DNA from: Nonlabens tegetincola
Lineage (GTDB): Bacteria; Bacteroidota; Bacteroidia; Flavobacteriales; Flavobacteriaceae
DNA: 64,000 nucleotides
NCBI RefSeq assembly: GCF_002954355.1
Contig: NZ_MQVV01000010.1
Span: forward strand, 124,001 to 188,000
Direction of reading: 5' to 3'
Shown here: one piece after another, positions 43,430-51,969 of the stretch
Layout of the letters: each line of letters begins with the position of its first letter
How positions within the stretch are numbered: the stretch's first letter is position 1
Program-made: the position numbers and the translations under genes
Notes under the pieces: generated by a model
What the model saw: the letters and a program-made list of their open reading frames with translations, nothing else
What the model was told of the DNA's origin: nothing
Databases searched by the model: none

Positions 43430-43875
43430 AAAAGGTACGTATTACTAAAGAATTTACATTTGAAACTGGTCATGCCTTATACGGTTATGACGGTAAATGT
43501 CGTAATGTACATGGACACAGTTATAAACTTGCGGTAACCGTAATTGGTACACCAAAAGATGAGCTAGGACATGTAAAGCATGGTATGGTAATCGACTTTG
43601 GAGACTTAAAGAAAATTGTTAAAGAGGAAATTGTAGACCCATTTGATCATGCAACTGTATTTAACAAAAACACACCTCACGTAGAATTGGCAAAAGAACT
43701 ATCAGATCGTGGTCACGAGGTTATACTTGTAGATTACCAGCCTACCAGCGAGATGATGATCCTAGATTTTGCTGATAAAATTAAGGCACGATTACCACAG
43801 GAAATACAGCTACATTCTCTTAGATTAAGAGAAACTGAAACCAGTTATGCAGAGTGGCACGCTGCCGATCAATAG
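43426..43875 (+). CDS. queD: 6-carboxytetrahydropterin synthase (QueD/PTPS family)
   Basis: A 149-residue T-fold enzyme. The start is placed at the ATG of the ATGA overlap with the upstream small gene. The first zinc histidine is in ETGHALY (H16) and the other two are in CRNVHGHSYKL (H29, H31). The catalytic region DFGDLKKIVKEEIVDPFDHATVF and the final RETETSYAEW are typical. It converts dihydroneopterin triphosphate to 6-carboxytetrahydropterin in queuosine synthesis, or acts as a PTPS in pterin metabolism; the precursor genes are not in the window. Confidence 0.92.
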   Translation: MKKVRITKEFTFETGHALYGYDGKCRNVHGHSYKLAVTVIGTPKDELGHVKHGMVIDFGDLKKIVKEEIVDPFDHATVFNKNTPHVELAKELSDRGHEVILVDYQPTSEMMILDFADKIKARLPQEIQLHSLRLRETETSYAEWHAADQ

Positions 43876-43911
43876 TAAAAAAATATCACGTTTAATCCTT
43901 ACATTTATAAC

Positions 43912-45027
43912 GTGTTACCAGATAAACTTTATCGTAAAATTGGACTCAGGCATTTTTCAGGAAGTCTAAGGAAATTAAGCGAGGTTCATGAGAAAATTGA
44001 TTTTGCCTCAAATGACTATCTAGGCTTTTCCAACTCTCTTAAAATAGAACATAAACATTTTCCATCAGGATCGACAGGCTCTAGATTGATAACGGGTCAC
44101 AGTCAATTCCACACACAAGTAGAACAACAAATTGCAGCCTTTCATGATGTTGAGGCAGCATTGCTTTTCAACTCAGGTTATGATGCAAATCTAGGAGTAA
44201 TTTCATCACTTACAGATCGTATGGATCTTATTCTGTATGATGAAAAAGTTCATGCTAGTATAAGAGATGGAATACAGCTTTCTAAAGCCAAGGCACTTAA
44301 GTTCAAACATAACGATCTAGATCATCTTAAAATTTTACTTGAGAAGTTTCATGATGGACTAGATCGAGAGGTTTACATCCTTACCGAATCCGTGTTTTCT
44401 ATGGATGGTAATTCACCCGATCTTGCTAGGTTAATAGAAATTACTGCCTCATTTAAAAATGCTCACCTCATCCTAGATGAGGCTCATAGTCTAGGAGTTC
44501 ATGGAAATCAAGGAGAAGGACTTGCGCAGTCTTTAAACTTGCATAACGCTATTTTTGCACGCATCATCACCTATGGAAAAGCTATGGGCGCACACGGCGC
44601 AGCAGTTCTAGGTAGTGAGGATCTCAAAGAATATTTAATAAACTATTCTCGACCTTTCATTTATACTACGGCTATTCCACCGCACGCAATTGCTTATATA
44701 CAATCGGCTTATAAAAAATTACAAGACCAACCTGAAATCGTTATACAACTGCAAGAAAACATTGCGTTTTTCAATAAATGTATAGTTAGAATGGGATTGA
44801 GATTACGCTTTCGCGAAAGCGTAACACCTATACAAATATGTATTATACCAGATAACCATAAAGTAAAACAACTCTCTAGTGTATTACAAGCAAAAGGTTT
44901 TGATGTAAGAGCCATACTATCACCTACAGTTCCTAAAGGAGAAGAGAGGTTGCGTATTTGCCTGCACTCCTTTAACACTAAAAACGAAATGCAAGATTTG
45001 TTACAACTACTTGCCAAAAACATTTGA
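43912..45027 (+). CDS. bioF: 8-amino-7-oxononanoate synthase (KAPA synthase)
   Basis: A 371-residue PLP enzyme that condenses pimeloyl-ACP/CoA and alanine, the first committed biotin step. Family motifs: DFASNDYLGFS, GSTGSRLITGHS, DEAHSLGVHG and the PLP lysine in TYGKAMGAHGA. The GTG at 43912 is the natural start; a -7-like TACATTTA ends four bases before it. It leads the cluster bioF, DUF2007, bioD, bioA, ketoacyl synthase, bioB. A perfect palindrome encodes RFRES at residues 299-303. Confidence 0.93.
   Translation: MLPDKLYRKIGLRHFSGSLRKLSEVHEKIDFASNDYLGFSNSLKIEHKHFPSGSTGSRLITGHSQFHTQVEQQIAAFHDVEAALLFNSGYDANLGVISSLTDRMDLILYDEKVHASIRDGIQLSKAKALKFKHNDLDHLKILLEKFHDGLDREVYILTESVFSMDGNSPDLARLIEITASFKNAHLILDEAHSLGVHGNQGEGLAQSLNLHNAIFARIITYGKAMGAHGAAVLGSEDLKEYLINYSRPFIYTTAIPPHAIAYIQSAYKKLQDQPEIVIQLQENIAFFNKCIVRMGLRLRFRESVTPIQICIIPDNHKVKQLSSVLQAKGFDVRAILSPTVPKGEERLRICLHSFNTKNEMQDLLQLLAKNI
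44806..44821. repeat. Dispersed palindrome CGCTTTCGCGAAAGCG, copy 9 (in bioF)
   Basis: Perfect 16 bp, read as RFRES. Confidence 0.95.
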
Positions 45028-45031
45028 GTAG

Positions 45032-45445
45032 ATGAGTAAATTTAAAACAGTTGCTATCTTCTCATATCCAGCCGATGCCGCTGTGATCAAAAGCAAGCTG
45101 GAGAGTGAAGGCGTTACTGTAATTCTAAGAGATGAATTTACCATCGCCACCGATCCATTTGCTACAAATGCTATAGGAGGAATTAAAATGGATGTTTACC
45201 GCGAGGAATATCTTAAAGCCATTAATATAATTGAAACAGTAAATCCTGAAATTTTATCTACTGTAACGCAACTAATAAAATGCCCAAACTGTAAAAAAAG
45301 ACAAGTTAGGGAACAGCATGATGTGCACACCGCAACTAATTTTAAGGAAACAATAACAGCAATATACCTGAGCATTTTTCCCTTTACGAGCAGCGAGCAC
45401 TATGTTTGCAGAAATTGCAATCATAAATTTGATATAAATGGGTAG
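45032..45445 (+). CDS. DUF2007 domain protein with C-terminal zinc ribbon
   Basis: A 137-residue cytoplasmic protein. Residues 3-72 form a DUF2007 (putative signal-transducing, GlnB-like fold) domain: KTVAIFSYPADAAVIKSKLESEGV and the following DEFT... FATNAIGGIKMDV. The C-terminal part has two cysteine pairs (CPNCKK near 89-92 and CRNCNH near 128-131) that would form a zinc ribbon. It sits inside the biotin operon, five bases after bioF, and overlaps the bioD start by eight bases. Its role there is unknown; regulation or a scaffold are guesses. Confidence 0.8.
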   Translation: MSKFKTVAIFSYPADAAVIKSKLESEGVTVILRDEFTIATDPFATNAIGGIKMDVYREEYLKAINIIETVNPEILSTVTQLIKCPNCKKRQVREQHDVHTATNFKETITAIYLSIFPFTSSEHYVCRNCNHKFDING

Positions 45446-46055
45446 CTATTTTATTACCGGAATAGGAACAGATGTAGGAAAGACAGTAGTTGCAGCTATA
45501 GTTACACAAGCCTTAAAAGCCGATTATTGGAAACCAGTACAAAGCGGTCTAGACACAACAGATAAAGGAACCGTTGCCTCGCTTGTAGACAACGACCAAA
45601 GTTATTTTCATGAAGAATCATACCGTTTAAATACACCTATGAGTCCTCATAAATCTGCCGAAATTGATAGTGTACTTATAGATTTACAACAAATCAAACG
45701 ACCACACACTAACAATCATTTAGTCATTGAAGGTGCTGGTGGGTTACTAGTTCCTCTTAATCAAGATCAAACCATCGCCGACTTAATTTTGCCAGATGAC
45801 AAAATCATAGTAGTGAGCTCAGGATATTTAGGAAGTATCAATCACACCTTGCTTACTGTTGAAAGTTTAAAATCACGAGGATTAACATGTTCTGGAATCA
45901 TATATAACCACGTGGATTTGGATGGTACCATCGAGGTTATTGAAAAAATGACTGGTGTGCCTACTTTGGGCCATTTGAAAAAAGAAAATGAGATTAATAA
46001 GCAAATTATTAATCAATACGCACAAGAATTTAAAGAGACGTTACACTCTTTATGA
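45438..46055 (+). CDS. bioD: Dethiobiotin synthetase
   Basis: A 205-residue P-loop enzyme that closes the ureido ring of dethiobiotin using CO2 and ATP. The P-loop is GIGTDVGKTVVAA (residues 8-20), then YWKPVQSGLD with the conserved lysine, and EGAGGLLVPLN. Slightly short but complete. It overlaps both neighbours (eight bases with DUF2007, ATGA with bioA). Confidence 0.95.
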   Translation: MGSYFITGIGTDVGKTVVAAIVTQALKADYWKPVQSGLDTTDKGTVASLVDNDQSYFHEESYRLNTPMSPHKSAEIDSVLIDLQQIKRPHTNNHLVIEGAGGLLVPLNQDQTIADLILPDDKIIVVSSGYLGSINHTLLTVESLKSRGLTCSGIIYNHVDLDGTIEVIEKMTGVPTLGHLKKENEINKQIINQYAQEFKETLHSL

Positions 46056-47326
46056 GAGAAGAACAAATAAAAGCCCTCGATCAGGCACACGTTTGGCATC
46101 CACTTACACAGCACAAGACAGCAGGTAATCCACTTCCTATTGAACGGGCGCAAGGAAATTATTTGTATGATTTTGAGAACAAGGCTTATTTTGATGCTAT
46201 TTCAAGTTGGTATACCTGTAGTTATGGACATGTGAATCCAGCATTAACAACGGCATTAAAAGACCAAGTTGATAAACTACACCATGTGGTCTTTGCAGGT
46301 ATGACACATGAACCGGTTGCTAGATTAAGCAAAAGCTTAATAAATATCTTACCTGATAATCAAGAGAAACTTTTTTTCTCAGAAAACGGATCGACCAGCG
46401 TTGAAATAGCTCTAAAAATGGCTTTTCAATTTCACTACAATCAAGGAGAAAAACGCAATGTAGTCATCGCGCTAGAGAATGGTTTTCATGGAGACACCTT
46501 TGGTGCTATGAGCGCCTCGGGATTATCGGTATACAACGGACCATTTGAAGATTTCTTTATTGAGGTAATTCGCATTCCTGCTCCCACGGAAAACAATGTT
46601 GAACAAATTCTCAATTCATTAAAAGACCTTATAGAGAATAACCGAATTTCAAGTTTCATTTATGAACCACTTGTCCAAGGTGCGGCTGCAATGCAACTTA
46701 ACGATGCAGCTGCTTTGTCTCAGGTAATAGAATTGTGCAAGCAACAAGGAATCATTACCATAGCCGATGAAGTAATGACAGGTTTTGGTAAAACAGGAAC
46801 TTATTTTGCAAGCGATCAAATAGATCAAAAGCCTGATATCATGTGTCTATCAAAAGCTTTAACTGGTGGAGTTATGCCTATGGCAATAACAACATGCACG
46901 CAGCAAGTGTTTGACGCTTTTTATGATGATGTAATGGCTCGTGGTCTTTTTCACGGCCACACTTACAGTGGTAATCCATTAGGCTGTGCAGTTGCTGCGG
47001 CAGCAATCGATCAATTGACCAGTAATTCCATTCAACAGAATATAGATTATATTACAAATAAAAACCTAGAATTTAAACATGTTTTATCCAGCCATTCACG
47101 AGTGAGTAATGCGCGCAGTAAAGGAGTAATACTAGCAATGGACCTTGCAATTAAAATGGAGCGTTACGGAAATCAAAGGGATAAAATGTTTAAATGGTTT
47201 TGGGATCGCGGTGTGTTTTTGAGACCACTAGGCAATACTATTTATATTGTTCCGCCTTTTACGACATCGCCCGAGCAGTTAAAATCCTTACATGAAACTA
47301 TGCTGCAATTCCTAAACGAATTCTAG
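46052..47326 (+). CDS. bioA: Adenosylmethionine-8-amino-7-oxononanoate aminotransferase
   Basis: A 424-residue class III aminotransferase (DAPA synthase), using SAM as amino donor. Motifs: HVWHPLTQHK at the start, FSENGSTSVEIALKM, GFHGDTFGAMS, IADEVMTGFGKTG and the PLP lysine in LSKALTGGVMP. It overlaps bioD by four bases (ATGA). Confidence 0.96.
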   Translation: MREEQIKALDQAHVWHPLTQHKTAGNPLPIERAQGNYLYDFENKAYFDAISSWYTCSYGHVNPALTTALKDQVDKLHHVVFAGMTHEPVARLSKSLINILPDNQEKLFFSENGSTSVEIALKMAFQFHYNQGEKRNVVIALENGFHGDTFGAMSASGLSVYNGPFEDFFIEVIRIPAPTENNVEQILNSLKDLIENNRISSFIYEPLVQGAAAMQLNDAAALSQVIELCKQQGIITIADEVMTGFGKTGTYFASDQIDQKPDIMCLSKALTGGVMPMAITTCTQQVFDAFYDDVMARGLFHGHTYSGNPLGCAVAAAAIDQLTSNSIQQNIDYITNKNLEFKHVLSSHSRVSNARSKGVILAMDLAIKMERYGNQRDKMFKWFWDRGVFLRPLGNTIYIVPPFTTSPEQLKSLHETMLQFLNEF

Positions 47327-47384
47327 AATTCAACAGCAATGTCGGGTTTATTACCGATTTTTGCCCTTAAACAAATTTACATTG

Positions 47385-48497
47385 TTGAAATCACCCATTT
47401 TCATACAGAAATCTGCATTTATTGCTGCAGTTGATAGTTTTACTATACAACCGCAACACGCTCAATTTACTGTAGAGAATAACGCATTGGTAAGCCGTAT
47501 TAATCCTAAAGATGAGGAGCGGTTACAAAGCTTTCTAGAAACTCATTCTTCCTACAAGAATTTAGATCGTAGTGTTCAATTAGCTTTACTCTGCGCGCAG
47601 GATTTAGGAGTTAATAATACACAAACTGCTGTGAATATAGGCAGTAGTCGTGGCGCTACAGGACTATGGGAAAATTTTTATTCTCGCTTTCGCGAAAGCG
47701 GAACTGTTCCTACTCCTACCTCACCACTCACTACATTGGGTAATATTTCTAGCTGGGTGGCACAGGATTTAGATCTTAAGGGAATGGCAATGTCACACAG
47801 TATTACCTGCGCTACCGCATCGCATGCTATTGTCAATGGTATCGCGTGGTTAGAAAGCGGAATGGCACAACAAGTTATTGCTGGTGGTAGCGAGGCCCCA
47901 TTAACAGAATTCACCATAGCACAAATGAAAGCGTTGCGCATCTATAGTGAAGCTATTGATGATGAATATCCATGTAAAGCACTGGACGTTGATAAAAAAG
48001 AAAATAGTATGATTTTAGGTGAAGCTGCTGCCCTATTACTACTTTCAAAAAAGCAAGAGAATACTAACATTGCAATCACTGGATATGGTACTGCTATAGA
48101 GCCCTTAACCAGCGCTACATCCGTATCAGACACAGGTACATGTTTGCAAGAATCAATGAAGCAGGCTATAGGAAAAACTCCATTAAATGATATCGACGCA
48201 GTGATCACACATGCTCCTGGTACGATAAAAGGTGACCGTGCAGAACTTAATGCTATTAAAAAACTCTTTGGTAGCACGACTCCGATACTGTGTAACAATA
48301 AATGGCAAGTTGGACATTCGCTAGGAGCAAGCGGTGCATTAAGCGTGTGTATGGCAATTGAAATGCTAGAAAAGCAATGTATTGTATCACCACCATACTT
48401 GAACAATCATAAGATTAATACTGCACAAAAAATTCTGGTAAATGCAACTGGTTTTGGTGGTAATGCAGTAAGTTTATTAATTGAAAAACTAAAGTAA
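47385..48497 (+). CDS. Beta-ketoacyl synthase (KAS I/II-like) in the biotin operon
   Basis: A 370-residue thiolase-fold enzyme. The catalytic cysteine is in ITCATASHA, the first histidine in THAPGTIKGD and the second in VGHSLGASG: the Cys-His-His triad of KAS I/II. It is shorter (370) than FabF (about 410) and lacks the usual FabF N-terminus. There is no ATG; I choose the TTG at 47385, because the earlier TTG at 47361 overlaps a GATTTTTG promoter-like element. Lying between bioA and bioB, it probably contributes to synthesis of the pimelate chain, but this is inferred from position. A palindrome copy encodes RFRES near residue 101. Confidence 0.85.
   Translation: MKSPIFIQKSAFIAAVDSFTIQPQHAQFTVENNALVSRINPKDEERLQSFLETHSSYKNLDRSVQLALLCAQDLGVNNTQTAVNIGSSRGATGLWENFYSRFRESGTVPTPTSPLTTLGNISSWVAQDLDLKGMAMSHSITCATASHAIVNGIAWLESGMAQQVIAGGSEAPLTEFTIAQMKALRIYSEAIDDEYPCKALDVDKKENSMILGEAAALLLLSKKQENTNIAITGYGTAIEPLTSATSVSDTGTCLQESMKQAIGKTPLNDIDAVITHAPGTIKGDRAELNAIKKLFGSTTPILCNNKWQVGHSLGASGALSVCMAIEMLEKQCIVSPPYLNNHKINTAQKILVNATGFGGNAVSLLIEKLK
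47685..47700. repeat. Dispersed palindrome CGCTTTCGCGAAAGCG, copy 10 (in the ketoacyl synthase gene)
   Basis: Perfect 16 bp, read as RFRES. Confidence 0.95.
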
Positions 48498-48549
48498 ACA
48501 TGCCTGTCAAGGCTGTTCAACTGATAAAGTGTATTTTTACCCTTGATAA

Positions 48550-49644
48550 ATGAAGACCATGAAACATAATTGGACTAAGGAAGAGATTCTAGAAATATAT
48601 AACAAACCTATGATGGAGTTGCTTTATGAAGCAGCAAGTGTTCATAGGCAACATCACAATCCTAATCAAGTACAAGTATCTACATTACTATCCATCAAAA
48701 CAGGTGGTTGCCCTGAAGATTGTGGATATTGTCCACAAGCAGCAAGATACCACACTGACATTGAAGGAAACGACCTCATGAGTGTGCAGCAAGTAAAGGC
48801 ACAAGCCTTACGTGCAAAGTCTGGAGGAAGTTCTCGAGTTTGTATGGGAGCTGCATGGCGTAATGTTAAGGATGGACCAGAATTTGATCAAGTTCTAGAG
48901 ATGGTGCGCACCATCAATAAACTAGATATGGAAGTATGTTGTACTCTAGGAATGATTACGGAGAATCAGGCAAAACGTCTGGCTGAGGCTGGATTGTATG
49001 CATATAATCACAATCTTGATAGTAGTGAAGAATATTATGAAGAGGTAATAAGTACAAGAGGCTACCAAGATCGACTGGACACTATTGACAACGTGCGTAA
49101 AACTAACGTAACTGTTTGTAGTGGTGGAATTATAGGAATGGGTGAATCCATAGAAGATCGAGCAGGAATGCTTGTAGCACTTGCAACGTTAAGTCCGCAA
49201 CCGGAAAGTGTACCTATCAATGCCCTTGTAGCTGTTGAAGGAACACCGCTTGAAGAGCAGGAACCTGTTTCTATCTGGGAAATGATTCGAATGGTTGCTA
49301 CTACTCGTATAGTTATGCCACAAACACAAGTAAGATTGAGTGCTGGTAGAACAAGTATGAGCCGTGAAGGACAAGCTATGTGTTTCTTTGCTGGTGCTAA
49401 TTCAATTTTTGCTGGTGATAAACTGTTAACCACACCTAACCCAGATGTGAATGAAGACATGAAGATGTTTGAAATGCTAGGATTACAACCTATGAAACCT
49501 TTTGTGAAAAAAGCACAACCTGAAACAGTTGAGGCTCAATATTCACGATATAAAGATCTAGGTGAAAAGCCTAAATGGTCTCGTCCTGGTCATAAAATCG
49601 ACCGAAATGAACAAGCAAAAGCAGCTGCCAAGATAGCCAAGTAA
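48550..49644 (+). CDS. bioB: Biotin synthase
   Basis: A 364-residue radical SAM enzyme that inserts sulfur into dethiobiotin. The SAM-cluster cysteines are C54, C58 and C61 in GGCPEDCGYCPQ, followed by RVCMGAAWRN and YNHNLDSS, and the second-cluster region with R in RLSAGR. It has a short C-terminal basic tail. A TACCCTTG element ends four bases before the ATG, so it may have its own transcript in addition to the operon. It is closed by a strong hairpin. Confidence 0.97.
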   Translation: MKTMKHNWTKEEILEIYNKPMMELLYEAASVHRQHHNPNQVQVSTLLSIKTGGCPEDCGYCPQAARYHTDIEGNDLMSVQQVKAQALRAKSGGSSRVCMGAAWRNVKDGPEFDQVLEMVRTINKLDMEVCCTLGMITENQAKRLAEAGLYAYNHNLDSSEEYYEEVISTRGYQDRLDTIDNVRKTNVTVCSGGIIGMGESIEDRAGMLVALATLSPQPESVPINALVAVEGTPLEEQEPVSIWEMIRMVATTRIVMPQTQVRLSAGRTSMSREGQAMCFFAGANSIFAGDKLLTTPNPDVNEDMKMFEMLGLQPMKPFVKKAQPETVEAQYSRYKDLGEKPKWSRPGHKIDRNEQAKAAAKIAK

Positions 49645-49661
49645 AACATAGATGTAATTTT

Positions 49662-49699
49662 AAAACCCCATGCTATTAAAAGTAATAGCATGGGGTTTT
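49662..49699 (+). terminator. Terminator of the biotin operon
   Basis: A perfect 17-bp stem (AAAACCCCATGCTATTA with four-base loop AAAG), ending in a T run. Confidence 0.9.
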
Positions 49700-49716
49700 T
49701 AATTACGTAAATAAAT

Positions 49717-49747
49717 AAAAGGCCTTACTGAAAAAGTAAGACCCTTT
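49717..49747 (-). terminator. Possible terminator of ssb
   Basis: AAAAGGCCTTACT / AGTAAGACCCTTT with an unpaired base in the stem, on the ssb side of the convergent gap. Confidence 0.45.
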
Positions 49748-49785
49748 GAAAATACCTCATTCCCTGACGGTACTCCATATAACGA

Positions 49786-50124
49786 CTAGTTCTTACTTCC
49801 TAAAAGCAATACCTCGTTACAAACAACCTCAGTTGTATATCGTTTAATACCGTCTTTGTCTTCCCAAGCACGAGTAGTCAGCTTACCTTCTATTCCTATT
49901 CGGTTTCCTTTTTTTACGTATTCATTAATAATTTTGGCAGTCCCGTTATAAGCGACAATGCGATGCCATTGTGTATCAGTTACTTTCTCGCCTATTTTGT
50001 TAGTGTAGCGATCTGTAGTTGCCAAAGAGAATTTTGCGATTTGCGAACCACTTTCTAAGTTAATGATTTCTGGATCTTGACCTAGGTTTCCGATAAGTTG
50101 TACTTTGTTTGATAAATTACTCAT
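49786..50124 (-). CDS. ssb: Single-stranded DNA-binding protein, short form
   Basis: A 112-residue OB-fold SSB. Hallmarks: NKVQLIGNLGQDPE, FSLATTDRYTN, DTQWHRIVAYNGTAKIINEYVKKGNRIGIEGKL and YTTEVVCNEVLLLG. It ends directly after the OB fold (LGSKN), so it lacks the glycine-rich linker and acidic DDDIPF-type tip that recruits repair enzymes. Bacteroidota often have several paralogues; this is the tail-less one and may be an accessory protein. Confidence 0.92.
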   Translation of the reverse strand: MSNLSNKVQLIGNLGQDPEIINLESGSQIAKFSLATTDRYTNKIGEKVTDTQWHRIVAYNGTAKIINEYVKKGNRIGIEGKLTTRAWEDKDGIKRYTTEVVCNEVLLLGSKN

Positions 50125-50254
50125 AATAAATTAGTTTGTATGGTTTAAAAAAAATCTTGTTGTCATTGCAGTAACCTTGTGAACTGTTGACGATGCAAAT
50201 ATGAGATGATAACGAAAGTCTATAAGTATTTTAAATGATTGCTTTCGTTTATTT

Positions 50255-50268
50255 ACGTTTGTAAACGT
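50255..50268. promoter_or_regulatory. Inverted repeat ACGTTT-GT-AAACGT between ssb and hemB
   Basis: Six-base perfect arms around GT in the 262-base divergent region of ssb and hemB. Possibly an operator; no linked regulator is visible. Confidence 0.35.
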
Positions 50269-50357
50269 TTAATCACTAGATTTCACCTTGCAGAATACAC
50301 AGACCATTCAATCTTTTAATGAATTATAAATGACTTTACCGCTGTAATTATCTAGCC

Positions 50358-50365
50358 TATCTTTG
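50358..50365 (+). promoter_or_regulatory. Promoter -7 element of hemB
   Basis: TATCTTTG, 21 bases before the ATG. Confidence 0.55.
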
Positions 50366-50386
50366 CAATGACATTAAACGTTTTGT

Positions 50387-51361
50387 ATGTACCCATTAAG
50401 AAGAAACAGGAGATTACGCTTTAATCATGCAGTACGATCCTTAGTTCGCGAGACTCTCATTTCACCAAACGATTTTATCGTTCCTCTTTTCGTTGTTGAA
50501 GGTAGTGGTGTTAAAGAGGAAATTGCATCAATGCCAGATTATTACCGTTATAGTCTTGATTTACTAGAAAATGAAGTAAAATCGTTGTGGGAAATGGGAT
50601 TAAAATCGGTGCTTCTTTTTGTAAAAGTACCCGACAATCTCAAAGACAATAAAGGTACCGAGGCCATAAATAAAGATGGATTAATGCAGCGAGCTATCAA
50701 AACCGTTAAAAACGCTGTTCCTGATATGTACGTAATGACAGATGTAGCTCTTGATCCTTATTCTAGTTACGGGCATGATGGTATTGTAAAGGATCAGTAC
50801 GTGATAAATGATGAGACCTGTGATGTTCTTGCCCAAATGGCTGTTTCACATGCCGCAGCTGGTGCCGATATGGTTGCTCCTAGCGACATGATGGATGGTC
50901 GTATTCTCTATTTGCGTGAAGCACTGGAAGAAGAAGGTTATAAAAACACAGGTATAATGAGTTATTCTGCAAAATATGCTAGTGCGTTTTATGGTCCTTT
51001 TAGAGATGCTCTTGATAGTGCTCCTGGTTTTGGTGATAAAAAAACCTATCAAATGGATCCAGCTAACAGAACCGAAGCGATTAGAGAAACACTAATGGAT
51101 ATTGATGAAGGAGCAGATATCGTTATGGTTAAACCAGGTTTGTGCTATTTAGATATCGTGCGTGACCTGAAAAATGAAATCGAAGTACCTATAAGTGTCT
51201 ATCAAGTGAGTGGTGAATATTCAATGCTCAAAGCTGCTGTAGCACAAGGCTGGTTAGATCATGATGCTGTTATGATGGAACAAGTTACCGCAATTAAAAG
51301 AGCAGGTGCAGATTTAATCGCAAGTTACTTTGCAAAAGATGTAGTGCGTTTATTATCCTAA
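50387..51361 (+). CDS. hemB: Delta-aminolevulinic acid dehydratase (porphobilinogen synthase)
   Basis: A 324-residue TIM-barrel enzyme condensing two 5-aminolevulinate to porphobilinogen in heme synthesis. The Schiff-base lysines are in SYSAKYASAFYGPFRDA and MVKPGLCYLDIV. The metal loop reads DVALDPYSSYGHDG, with aspartates in place of the three zinc cysteines of the E. coli type, so it belongs to the magnesium-dependent class. Single gene with promoter and terminator. Confidence 0.97.
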   Translation: MYPLRRNRRLRFNHAVRSLVRETLISPNDFIVPLFVVEGSGVKEEIASMPDYYRYSLDLLENEVKSLWEMGLKSVLLFVKVPDNLKDNKGTEAINKDGLMQRAIKTVKNAVPDMYVMTDVALDPYSSYGHDGIVKDQYVINDETCDVLAQMAVSHAAAGADMVAPSDMMDGRILYLREALEEEGYKNTGIMSYSAKYASAFYGPFRDALDSAPGFGDKKTYQMDPANRTEAIRETLMDIDEGADIVMVKPGLCYLDIVRDLKNEIEVPISVYQVSGEYSMLKAAVAQGWLDHDAVMMEQVTAIKRAGADLIASYFAKDVVRLLS

Positions 51362-51385
51362 TATTTAGAGTAAAACCAAATAAAA

Positions 51386-51415
51386 AAAGCCGCTATCTGT
51401 TTAGATAGCGGCTTT
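51386..51415. terminator. Bidirectional terminator between hemB and mscL
   Basis: A 13-bp stem AAAGCCGCTATCT / AGATAGCGGCTTT with a four-base loop and a T run. Confidence 0.88.
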
Positions 51416-51436
51416 CCTATTTTACGATTAAAGAAT

Positions 51437-51850
51437 CTAGTTCTTTGACTTTAATACATCACGTATTTCAGCAAGTAATTCTTCTTGCGTAGGACCTGCT
51501 GGAGCAGCTGGAGCCTCTTCTTTCGGCTTTTTAGTTTTGTTATAAGCTTTTACGATTAGGAAAAGAACAAAACCTACAGTAATCAAATTAATGATAGCGT
51601 TGATCCACTTTCCATAAAGGATAGCGTTTTCTGGTTTTTCAACAGTTCCATCGGCTGCTACAACAGCATCTGCAAGAACTACTTTGAACTCTGAAAAATC
51701 TTGACCACCAGCAAAGTGACCTACAACTGGCATCATAATATCACTTACAAAACCATTGATTACTAGTCCCATTGCACCAGCTAAAATTACCGCTACTGCA
51801 AGATCTATGACATTACCTGTCATAATAAAATCTCTAAACTCTTTAAGCAT
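51437..51850 (-). CDS. mscL: Large-conductance mechanosensitive channel
   Basis: A 137-residue pentameric channel that opens at high membrane tension to release solutes. The opening MLKEFRDFIMTGNVIDLAVAVILAGAMG contains the first pore helix with the conserved small residues, the second helix is INAIINLITVGFVLFLIVKAYNK, and the C-terminal helix ends EELLAEIRDVLKSKN. Normal length. The -7 element TAATTTTG is at 51879. Confidence 0.97.
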   Translation of the reverse strand: MLKEFRDFIMTGNVIDLAVAVILAGAMGLVINGFVSDIMMPVVGHFAGGQDFSEFKVVLADAVVAADGTVEKPENAILYGKWINAIINLITVGFVLFLIVKAYNKTKKPKEEAPAAPAGPTQEELLAEIRDVLKSKN

Positions 51851-51878
51851 TGTTTTATATTTTTAAGGTTAACTACCG

Positions 51879-51886
51879 CAAAATTA
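51879..51886 (-). promoter_or_regulatory. Promoter -7 element of mscL
   Basis: TAATTTTG on the minus strand, 28 bases before the ATG. Confidence 0.5.
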
Positions 51887-51969
51887 GCATTAGTCTTAGA
51901 ATTAAGGTTTTTTTAAGAAAAAAAAGTAACCGATGTTACATTTTATCGATAAAATACAATATATACCGC

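Noticed and set aside
47942-48406. Minus-strand 154-codon open frame
   Set aside because: It is antisense to the ketoacyl synthase gene, whose catalytic motifs are clear; it is a shadow.
49062-49460. Minus-strand 132-codon open frame
   Set aside because: Antisense shadow of bioB.
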